Shown: positions 51,130-61,500 of the stretch, in pieces
Layout: every line of letters begins with the position of its first letter
Position numbering within the stretch: the first letter of the stretch is position 1
The notes under the pieces: generated by a model
Databases searched by the model: none
What the model was told of the DNA's origin: nothing
Seen by the model: only the letters and a program-made list of their open reading frames with translations
Translations under genes and position numbers: made by a program
Source: Argopecten irradians
Lineage: Eukaryota > Mollusca > Bivalvia > Pectinida > Pectinidae
DNA: 64,000 nucleotides
Assembly: GCF_041381155.1 (NCBI RefSeq)
Contig: NC_091140.1
Location: 27,816,952-27,880,951 of the forward strand
Direction: 5' to 3'

Positions 51130-52110
51130 TGGATAAGTCATTGCTGCTTTGTCTGGTAGTGTCGATACTTTGTTAGTCCAGTGGATAAGTCATTGCTGCT
51201 TTGTCTGGTAGTGTCGCTACTTTGTCCAGTGGTTGAGTCATTGCTGCTTTGTCTGGTAGTGTCGCTACTTTGTCCAGTGGTTGAGTCATTGCTGCTTTGT
51301 CTGGTAGTGTCGCTACTTTGTCCAGTGGTTGAGTCATTGCTGCTTTGTCTGGTAGTGTCGCTACTTTGTCCAGTGGTTGAGTCATTGCTGCTTTGTCTGG
51401 TAGTGTCGCTACTTTGTCCAGTGGTTGAGTCATTGCTGCTTTGTCTGGTAGTGTCGCTACTTTGTCCAGTGGTTGAGTCATTGCTGCTTTGTCTGGTTGT
51501 GTCGCTACTTTGTCCAGTGGTTGAGCCATTGCTACTTTGTCTGGTAGTGTCGCTACTTTGTCCAGTGGTTGAGTCATTGCTGCTTTGTCTGGTAGTGTCG
51601 CTACTTTGTCCAGTGGTTGAGTCATTGCTGCTTTGTCTGGTAGTGTCGCTACTTTGTCCAGTGGTTGAGTCATTGCTGCTTTGTCTGGTAGTGTCGCTAC
51701 TTTGTCCAGTGGTTGAGTCATTGCTACTTTGTCTGGTAGTGTCGCTACTTTGTCCAGTGGTTGAGTCATTGCTACTTTGTCTGGTAGTGTCGCTACTTTG
51801 TCCAGTGGTTGAGCCATTGCTACTTTGTCTGGTAGTGTCGCTACTTTGTCCAGTGGTTGAGCCATTGCTGCTTTGTCTGGTAGTGTCGCTACTTTGTCCA
51901 GTGGTTGAGTCATTGCTGCTTTGTCTGGTAGTGTCGCTACTTTGTCCAGTGGTTGAGTCATTGCTGCTTTGTCTGGTTGTGTCGATACTTTGTCCAGTGG
52001 TTGAGTCATTCCGGCTTTGTCTGGTAGTGTCGCTACTTTGTCCAGTGGTTGAGCCATTGCTACTTTGTCTGGTAGTGTCGCTACTTTGTCCAGTGGTTGA
52101 GTCATGGCTG
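51130..52110. repeat. 48-bp coding minisatellite (about 20 copies)
   Basis: The unit, on +, is CATTGCTGCTTTGTCTGGTA + GTGTCGCTACTTTGTCCAGT + GGTTGAGT, with few variants (GCTACT for GCTGCT, GAGCC for GAGTC, GTTGTG for GTAGTG). 48 bp is 16 codons, so all repeat frames stay open. The minus frame gives SSNDSTTGQSSDTTRQ and is the one continuous with the flanking coding exons. The low divergence suggests recent homogenisation. Confidence 0.95.
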
Positions 52111-52280
52111 CTAGTGCTTTGTATGGTGGTTGATAAGTCAGCCTCAGGTGTGTAAAGTCTGACACTTGAGGATGTTATCAAGCTTTCAATAAGACTCAAA
52201 TTCACAGCTGAATCTGTTAGTAACAAATAAAAAGACCAAGTCAGTAGAAGAAATAATCAAAATTACTGTGTAAAAAATAC

Positions 52281-52420
52281 GACCGGTCGTTAGCAACATT
52301 AGACAGGTGGTCGTTATGCACAGTGCAATTAAATAGTAAAAACGCACGGGGAGTCTAAAAACCGGTCGTTATAGACAGGTGGTCGTTATAGACAGGCGGT
52401 CGTTAGAGCAGGTTTGACTG
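52281..52420. repeat. GGTCGTTATAGACAGG short repeats in an intron
   Basis: ACCGGTCGTTA..AGACAGGTGGTCGTTATA-type units of about 18 bp occur in two blocks separated by 60 bp. Similar repeats are common in marine invertebrates. They lie within the 316-bp intron of the Myb/SANT-like gene. Confidence 0.6.
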
Positions 52421-52731
52421 TAATGTCAAATGACTTTCCCTCTAGCTAAACCAAGTACCTTTCTGTCTTAACGTGTCTCTGTCTTAATCATGTACATAAA
52501 TGATGTCATTAAATAAAAGGTAACCTTACCTGTTGTTGATGAACAAACAATTTCGCTGATGTACTTTGTATAGGTCACTTGGTACTTGATGCCCGTTCTG
52601 AGACACTGAATTTATCTTTCACTTAATGATGCCATTTAATATCCATGTTACGCATTTAAAGTAATGTTCATCAATAGTTTTTTCCTTACATAAACAAACT
52701 GTAAGTATTAATTGTTATAAACAACTATCTT

Positions 52732-53094
52732 AAAGATGCTCCACCGCTGACAAATGGTATTTTTTCACTATCAAAAACAGGATCAGACGATTTAGCATTT
52801 TTCTTCAGTTACAATAGTTACTTACTTCACACCATTACCACCATTGAAAAGTTTGAGCTTCTAATTTTACTTCAAGTTAAAGATATGAAAAATAATTAAT
52901 TGCATCCCGAAAAAATTCCGTGTCACTATATCCGATATTGAAGGACGTACTGAATGCGCATGCACCAAAGGCGAAATAAATTATTTTATATTATTTTTTG
53001 TGTTAATTAGACATATATATATACGATTAAACACCAATTATTGTTCAACTGAGGAATATTATTTATGCTTTGTCGGCGGTGGAGCATCTTTAAA
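52732..53094. mobile_element. MITE with ~23-bp terminal inverted repeats
   Basis: TTAAAGATGCTCCACCGCTG at left is inverted at right as CGGCGGTGGAGCATCTTTAA, extended by ACA/TGT with one mismatch. The ends AAGATGC...GCATCTT are flanked by TA on both sides, suggesting a TA target duplication. The interior (about 360 bp in total) is non-coding. A partial relative lies in gene 1 intron 3. Confidence 0.75.
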
Positions 53095-53166
53095 CTACTG
53101 GTAGTTTGAAACTAATTGTAAACTGAATGTAATTAACAGACATTTTTTCATTTCAAAATATTTTTA

Positions 53167-54058
53167 TTAAAGCTGACAATGCATGTTAAAAATATGCATT
53201 TGAAATTTTAAAAAAATATATATTAACGAAATTTTTTTTTAATTGTTTGTGAGACATCCCCTAGTTATGACAGTGCGGTATCTAAGGAAGTGGCAGCCAT
53301 TTTTCTTTTGCTCTGCTTAGTAACCTTCACTGGCCAACCCCCTATATAAAGCACGGGACACTTGACACACGTGTATCATTCTAAACATGTCTTGTCTCAG
53401 ATACACATGCCCCGATATTGCAAATAACAATGTCAAATTGAAAATAAACACTGCACTCACCTGACAATATTTCATTGAAGTAATAGATGAATGTGTTGTC
53501 AGCTATATCCCAACATATGTCCAATACAACTAATAAAACAATTCAATATACACTAAGTTTTACACGTACATGTACAACGACACGTGTGTGTCCTTGCTAG
53601 TTGTCGCTCGTTCGGGTCAGGTACGTAGTCACGTGTATATGGTCAGTTGAGTGCATCGGGTACGATGATATACGTGTAGATATGTGGACGGATTATTGTT
53701 TGGATTTCTATTCACTTGCGTTGGAATTTTATTTTGAGAAACATCTAAATGACAACTTAGAGGAGTTGACATGTTTTCTTGCTGAAAAAAGTCCCATATC
53801 ATTTTACAGGTGAGGGTTTTGTTTACCTATTTGTAGGTGATATAACCTGTGGACTGCTAGGTGTATAGGTACATGAATGAGCGCACGTGTGTCGATTCAC
53901 GCGCTATATATAGGGCCGGGGTCGGTGAGTCGTCGGAATGTAAAACAAAAATGGCTGTCCTCAACCGGGGAATGTCTCATAAACGATTCTTGAAAAAACG
54001 AGTATACTTATTTAAAAAAAATCATTTTAATAATTTTAACTTGCATTGTCAGCTTTAA
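53167..54058. repeat. Long inverted repeat with facing TATA boxes
   Basis: Left arm 53167-53377 and right arm 53880-54058 (reverse complement) share TTAAAGCTGACAATGCA.GTT, GAGACAT.CCC, GACAG....AGCCATTTTT.TTTT, CC.CTATATA.A.GC.CG and GACACACGTG, with an indel of about 40 bp. Each arm carries a TATA box pointing inward: CTATATAAAG (53342, +) and CCCTATATATAGCG (53914, -). It may be a TIR transposon whose ends carry promoters, or a duplicated promoter. Confidence 0.6.
53682..53809 (+). other. Possible first coding exon downstream of the + TATA box
   Basis: From the ATG at 53682 the frame reads MWTDYCLDFYSLALEFYFEK then HLNDNLEELTCFLAEKSP, and it reaches a good donor (TTACAG|GTGAGG) at 53809. 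The TATA box at 53342 is upstream. The amphipathic, acidic composition looks coding, but other ATGs lie between promoter and this ATG, no family is recognised and no next exon was found. Confidence 0.25.
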
Positions 54059-54560
54059 ATCGTTAGATTTAATAGGGATTGGGCAGCAGGCTATGCCTAT
54101 ATAAGCCCTCTCCCTGTGGATACATACATGTACATCTCAAAATCATATATATAATAATATATAATTAACAGACATTAGATTTAGTATATCTTTTCACATG
54201 TCCATTGAAACAACAATATGAAAATTCAAATGTATTTTGATTATATACGTGCGCTTCGTCCGTTATTGTTTTGCAATTGATAACTCCCTGTGAAAGATGG
54301 GCGATCACGATGGGAGCACACGCCCAAGCAAAATACGATATTTGTTTCTCTAGATGTTTTGTATCCTGGTCTTGTCATATGTTTCAATTTATCACAGATA
54401 CTGTGATGAAACATGAGTTATGATACACGTAATATAGACGGCTCCATTGATATAAGTATTTAGTAGTGCAACATAAATACGAATGAGGGAGTACACATTA
54501 TTTGGGAAATTCTATGAATATTACTCACCGTTACTCAAATAAGAAATAGAAAGACGCTAT

Positions 54561-54702
54561 GAAGCTTCTAGGAAATAGATATCGGTCATGGGTTATATTT
54601 CCGTCGTTTGTAAAGATTTTACCAAGGGGGATAACACTGTGTCATGCGCAAACAAAACTTTTTTAACATTATCATATTGCCAAGACGCTGTTCGTGTTTC
54701 AG
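54561..54702 (+). promoter_or_regulatory. Candidate promoter / non-coding exon of HSPA12-like gene 2
   Basis: GAAGCTTCTAGGAAA at 54561 resembles a heat-shock element (perfect GAAnnTTC pair; the third unit is one base out of phase). CATGCGCAA and the donor CAG|GTAAGA (exon end 54702) mirror the layout upstream of gene 1. An acceptor ATTTGTAG at 55548 lies 43 bp before the start codon. Regulation by heat-shock factor is a guess from one imperfect site. Confidence 0.25.
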
Positions 54703-55591
54703 GTAAGAGCTTGCTTGTCAGAAATTTGGTAGAAAATATAATTGTTGGTTAATTACTGTTTGGTAGTTAAGGAATGTTAAAAACTGTCTCCATTAGCAAT
54801 ATATACATAACTCGGTGGTAAAATTGTAAAACAGTAAACGTAAAAATGGCATGAACATCGATGTACATGTACTTTAATGTATTCAGTTTAAAATACAACA
54901 AATTTTATCTATAGTGTGTGCCCACAGTGTGTGCAAACAATCGTTGTCACGATCGCTGCATTTCAATTGTATAGAAATATCTCACGAAACAGTTATATAA
55001 ACAATGAACATGTAATACAGTCCTTTACATCGGAATCGATTGAATGGCCGACATTATCTCGATACAAACACAACGTTTTATTCAACATTCTACCACGGTA
55101 CAATACAATAACGGATATGTATGTAGTATTAAATTACCTACATTGCGGTTTAACCGGTGTTCAATAACATGTCATTATCATGCAGGTAGCTTCACATGCT
55201 ATTCAAACAAACGTAGAAAAAATCAAGTAAGTTCATCACAACTTGCGTGAAATACATGCACTGACGTCTTTCTGTACGTTTAGATTCAGTTTTTTTTTTC
55301 TCTATCTGACACAATTTCGTATATAACAAGAGGTCAAGTGATCGTTGATTGGATCCAAATAACACATCTTGAAGGAATAGGATAATGTAATATTCATTTT
55401 TGTGTATCCTAGATTTTCTATCATCCAATCATTTGTAACGTCTACTGTGGATGAACATTTTATATAAATCATGGTATACCAGATTTCCTTTTGTAGATGT
55501 CTTTTTTATATTATTTATGTAATTCATTATTATTTCGACCATTTGTAGACTCAAACTTTTGAATGAATTGTAGCTATTTGGACTGTATACT

Positions 55592-58500
55592 ATGGCAACA
55601 GGCGGACTATCAAAGTACTTATTCGTAGCAGCCATCGATATTGGAACTACGTATTCTGGGTACGCATTTGCATCTACAAAAGAACTGAAGAAAGTAAAGG
55701 ACTATGGCCCTACTCCAATTGAAACCATTGTGTGGAACTCAGGGTCAAGGTCATTGTTATCCAGTAAAGCTCCGACTGCTTTGTTGCTGAAACCAGATAA
55801 AACATTCCAATCCTTTGGATACATGGCTGAAAATGACTATTCTGATCTGGTTAGTGAGGAAGAAGACGACGAAGGACACTCGTACAAGGATTACTACTAC
55901 TTCCACAGATTTAAAATGGATCTTCATAACAATCAGGTAATTCTTGTGAATGTATTTGCAGTTATGCGTCCAAAACTGTTTGCTCGATGATTGGCTGATA
56001 AAACGTTTTTTATAGTAGGCACTGACTCTATAAGGTCGGCTGGGTTACCGACAGATTAAATAACGAATATACATGTATAGGCGTTAAAGTATACAAAACG
56101 AATTGTAAAACGTTGATTTTGATTATATATAATGTGTCATAATAATTAACACTCGAGTTTATATCTTGAAAAAAACATTTAACACCACCAGTTAGTGATC
56201 TATACAGTACTCAGCTGGGAAAAGGCAAGTGTGCGATTTTCAACTGGGACAGGAGAGTTATAGTATGATATCCATGATACCACTAGATTAATGAGATTTG
56301 AGAGACCAGGGTCGGCATCATTAAGAAATAAAATCCTCAGACAAAATTAAGAATTTACTCAACTTAGTAAATTACTCAAATGTTCCACAATAAAAATAAC
56401 TTCAGAAATTTCTCAGCTGAGTAAATTAAAAGGATTATTTTGAAGAATCTATAAGTGGCTGTGAAACTCTTCTGTGTTGTTGTAAACAAAACATTGTCTT
56501 CTGCAAGCACCCGTCAGCTGTGCACTCCGGTTGGGGTGTATTTTGCGGCATGTCAGCACGAGACGCAACACGAATATATACCACAGCCTCCTAAAACAGT
56601 GCAGACAGGAGATGCCGTCTAATAGCATTTTACAAGACGTTTTCCTAACCAGCAAACTAACGGAAAAATTTCAGTATATACATATTTACAAGGCTCTCAA
56701 AGAAGTTTTTCTGAAATCTGGTATATATATATATATATATACTTATGTATATCCATTATGCTACTGATACCTATTAGAATCATTTAATTGATAATATCAT
56801 TTACGTGGATACAGTGATGGACATTTAATAATTGTTAGGTCATGCAGTCAGGTTGTTACGTAACAGTCTTTTAACTCAATGAATTTATATTTCAGAGCGT
56901 TAGAGAGACATCTAAGATGAAAGATGTCACTGGTAAAGATCTTCCTACCATTGACGTGTTTAGCCATTCAATCAGGTTCCTTAAAGACCAATTATATGAT
57001 ACAATATGTACTAGAAAGGAAATAGTGCGTGGGGAGTTGAACGAAGGGGACATTCAATATGTACTGACTGTACCGGCTGTATGGGATGAAAAGGCTAAAG
57101 AGTTCATGCAGAAGGCGGCAAGAAATGTTTGTAATACTCTCTGTTTAATTTTCCTCTTTTGTTTCATTTTTTTAAAGCTGACAATGTAAGTTAAGCAAGT
57201 ATTGAAATGAGATTTAAAAGAAGTATTTTTAAAATTATTTATCAGACAATATTTAACTGTTGCGGTAATTGTGGTTTTTTTTCTACCAGCATTCTGATGC
57301 GCATGTGTTTATGACTGTCCATTACAGTTAGGATATTTATTTTGAGGGGTTTATCCCGCGTTTGCATGTTACAATTTATCAGTCCTTGAGGTATATGTTT
57401 CGCCGTTAAAAACAAATATGTTAAAGTAACCAAACAACATAACGCTACAATCCTAAATGGTACATTAATATGAAAATATGAATGAATTTTTATATTGGTA
57501 TAGGCCCATACCTTACTAAAACTATTATTTTTTGTTCCTATGTTTGAGAATCACTTTTTACTTTGTATAGCATGAAAATTGAAAAAAATAAACAAATTTT
57601 AAACTTTTAACATTAAAGTATCAACTTAAAATCAATCTTCATATTGAATATAGGCCAATATTGCAGAAGAACATCTGATGATTATCACTGAACCGGAAGC
57701 GGCGTCATTGTACTGCCAGCATATTGACAAAGACATCAGCCTATTGAATACATACCTGATGGTAGACCTCGGAGGTAGGTAGTACTAACTGTAGAACACA
57801 TACCTGATGGTAGACCTCGAAGGTAGGTAGTACTAACTGTAGAACACATACCTGATGGTAGACCTCGGAGGTAGGTAGTACAAACTGTAGAACACATACC
57901 TGATGGTAGACTTCGGAGGTAGGAAGTACAAAATGTAGAACACATACCTGATGGTAGAGCTCGGAGGTAGGTAGTACAAACTGTAGAACACATACCTGAT
58001 GGTAGACCTCGGAGGTAGGGAGTAAAAACTGTAGAACATATACCTGATGATAGACCTCAGAGGTAGGTAATACAAACTGTAGAACACATACCTGATGGTA
58101 GACCTCGGAGGTAGGAAGTACTAACTGTAGAACATATACCTGATGGTAGACCTTAGAGGTAGGTAATACCAACTGTAGAACACATACCTGATGGTAAACC
58201 TCGGAGTCACATGTAGGAAGTACTAACTGTAGAACACATACCTGATGGTAGACTTCGGAGTCACATGTAGGAAGTACAAACTGTAGAACACATACCTGAT
58301 GGTAGACCTCGGAGTCACATGTAGGTAGTACTAACTGTAGAACACATACCTGATGGTAGACCTCGGAGGTAGGTAGTACTAACTGTAGAACACATACCTG
58401 ATGGTAGACCTCGGAGGTAGGTAGTACTAACTGTAGAACACATACCTGATGGTAGACCTCGGAGGTAGGTAGTACTAACTGTAGAACACATACCTGATGG

Positions 58501-61500
58501 TAGACCTCGGAGGTAGGTAGTACTAACTGTAGAACACATACCTGATGGTAGACCTCGAAGGTAGGAAGTACTAACTGTAGAACACATACCTGATGGTAGA
58601 CCTCGGAGGTAGGTAGTACTAACTGTAGAACACATACCTGATGGTAGACTTCGGAGGTAGGTAGTACTAACTGTAGAACACATACCTGATGGTAGACTTC
58701 GGAGGTAGGTAGTACAAAATGTAGAACACATACCTGATGGTAGAGCTCGGAGGTAGGTAGTACAAACTGTAGAACACATACCTGATGGTAGACCTCGGAG
58801 GTAGGAAGTACAAAATGTAGAACACATACCTGATGGTAGAGCTCGGAGGTAGGTAGTACAAACTGTAGAACACATACCTGATGGTAGACCTCGGAGGTAG
58901 GGAGTAAAAACTGTAGAACATATACCTGATGATAGACCTCAGAGGTAGGTAATACAAACTGTAGAACACATACCTGATGGTAAACCTCGGAGTCACATGT
59001 AGGAAGTACTAACTGTAGAACACATACCTGATGGTAGACTTCGGAGTCACATGTAGGAAGTACTAACTGTAGAACACATACCTGATGGTAGACCTCGGAG
59101 TCACATGTAGGAAGTACTAACTGTAGAACACATACCTGATGGTAGACCTCGGAGGTAGGAAGTACTAACTGTAGAACACATACCTGATGGTAGACCTCGG
59201 AGGTAGGAAGTACTAACTGTAGAACACATACCTGATGGTAGACCTCGGAGGTAGGAAGTACTAACTGTAGAACACATATCTGATGGTATACCTCGGAGGT
59301 AGGGAGTACTAACTGTAGAACACATACTTAATGGTAGACCTCGAAGGTAGGAAGTACTAACTGTATAACACATACCAGATGGTATACCTCGGAGGTAGGA
59401 AGTACTAACTGTAGAACACATACCTGATGGTAGACTTCGGAGGTAGGAAGTACTAACTGTAGAACACATACCTGATTGTAGACTTCGAAGGTAGGAAGTA
59501 CTAACTGTAGAACACATACCAGATGGTATACCTCGGAGGAAGGAAGTACAAACTGTAGAACACATACCTGATGGTAGACCTCGGAGGTAGGTAGTACTAA
59601 CTGTAGAACACATACCTGATGGTAGACCTCGGAGGAAGGAAGTACAAACTGTAGAACACATACCTGATGGTAGACCTCGGAGGTAGGTAGTACTAACTGT
59701 AGAACACATACCTGATGGTAGACTTCGGAGGTAGGAAGTACTAACTGTAGAACACATACCAGATGGTATACCTCGGAGGAAGGAAGTACAAACTGTAGAA
59801 CACATACCTGATGGTAGACCTCGGAAATAGGGAATACAAACTATAGAACACATACCTGATGGTAGACTTCGGAGGTAGGAAGTACTAACTGTAGAACACA
59901 TACCAGATGGTATACCTCGGAGGAAGGAAGAACAAACTGTAGAACACATACGTGATGGTAGACCTCGGAAATAGGGTATACAAACTGTATAACACATACC
60001 TGATGATAGACCTCAGAGGTAGGTAGTACAAACTATAGAACACATACCTGATGGTAGACATCGGAGGTAGGAAGTACTAACTGTAGAACACATACCTGAT
60101 GGTAGACCTCGGAGGTAGGAAGTACTAACTGTAGAACACATACCTGAATGTAGACCTCGGAGGTAGGAAGTACTAACTGTAGAACACATACCTGATGGTA
60201 TACCTTGGAGGTAGGAAGTACTAACTGTAGAACACATACCTGATGGTAGACCTCGGAGGTAGGTAGTACAAACTGTAGAACACATACCTGATGGTAGACC
60301 TCGGAGTCACATGTAGGGAGTACAAACTGTAGAACATATACCTGATGGTAGACTTCGGAGGTAGGAAATGCTAACTGTAGAACACATACCTAATGGTATA
60401 CCTCGGAAGTAGGAAGTACTAACTGTAGAACACATGCCTGACGGTATACCTCTGAGGTAGGAAGTACTAACTGTAGAACATATACCTCATGGTAGACTTC
60501 GGAGGTAGGAAGTACAAACTGTAGAACACATACCAGATGGTATACCTCGGAGGAAGGAAGTACTAACTGTAGAACACATACCTAATGGTAGACTTCGGAG
60601 GTAGGAAGTACAAACTGTAGAACACATACCTGATGGTATACCTCGGAGGTAGGAAGTACTAACTGTAGAACACATACCTGATGGTATACCTCGGAGGTAG
60701 GAAGTACTAACTGTAGAACACATACCTGATGATAGACCTCGGAGGTAGGTAGTACAAACTGTAGAACACATACCTGATGGTAAACCTCGGAGTCACATTT
60801 CGGGAGTACAAACTGTAGAACATATACCTGATGGTAGACTTCGGAGGTAGGAAGTACTAACTGTAGAACACATACCTGATGGTAGAGCTCGGAGGTAGGA
60901 AGTAAAAACTGTAGAACACGTACCTGATGGTAGACCTCGGAGGTAGGTAGTACTAACTGTAGAACCATAGCTGATGGAAGACTTCGGAGGTAGGAAGTAC
61001 AAACTGTAGAACACATACCTGATTGTATACCTCGGAGGTAGGGAGTACTAACTGTAGAACACATACCTGATGGTAGACTTCGGAGGAAGGAAGTACAAAC
61101 TGTATAACACTTACCTGATGATAGACCTCGGAGGTAGGTATTACTAACTGTAGAACACATACCTGTTGGTAGACCTCGGAGGTAGGAAGTACTAACTGTA
61201 GAACACATACCTGATGGTAGACCTCGGAGGTAGGAAGTACTAACTGTAGAACACATACCTGATGGTAGACCTCGGAGGTAGGTAGTACTAACTGTAGAAA
61301 ACATACCTAATGGTAGACCTCGGAGGTAGGAAGTGCTAACTGTAGAACACATACCTGATGGTAGACCTCGTAGGTAGGTAGTACAAACTGTAGAACACAT
61401 ACCTGATGATAGACCTCGGAGGTAGGTAGTACTAACTGTAGAACACATACCTGATGGTAGACTTCGGAGGTAGGTAGTACACAGTGTAGAACACATACCT

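Larger units (their letters stand above)
50575..52605 (-). pseudogene. Myb/SANT-like DNA-binding protein with 16-residue repeat domain, broken
   Basis: Minus-strand exon 52605-52530 (CLRTGIKYQVTYTKYISEIV, donor CAG|GTAAGG, phase 1) joins in frame to an exon starting at 52213 (acceptor TTACTAACAG|). That exon reads DSAVNLSLIESLITSSSVRL, then about 20 copies of SSNDSTTGQSSDTTRQ. A 4-nt insertion at about 51175 shifts the frame. Beyond it comes a Myb/SANT (MADF-like) domain: VWRDNEEDKLVFLRHG, a stop after FIKNRNH, VWTKITDELKTI, another frame change, and AALEKKWKEIIDAPSGSES. After a last frame change near 50700 the C-terminus reads CMQSQYESFKENMQKMHEEI, a probable coiled coil, with the stop at 50577-50575. 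Upstream exons were not found. Such proteins accompany PIF/Harbinger transposases and bring them to DNA. The mutations, unless sequencing errors, make it a pseudogene. A host gene of the same family is possible. Confidence 0.6.

Noticed and set aside
51181..52155. A 324-codon + strand frame of LLLCLVVSLLCPVVES repeats and a second minus frame of KVATLPDKAAMTQPLD repeats
   Set aside because: Both are alternative frames of the coding minisatellite. Only the SSNDSTTGQSSDTTRQ frame is continuous with spliced flanking exons and the Myb/SANT domain.
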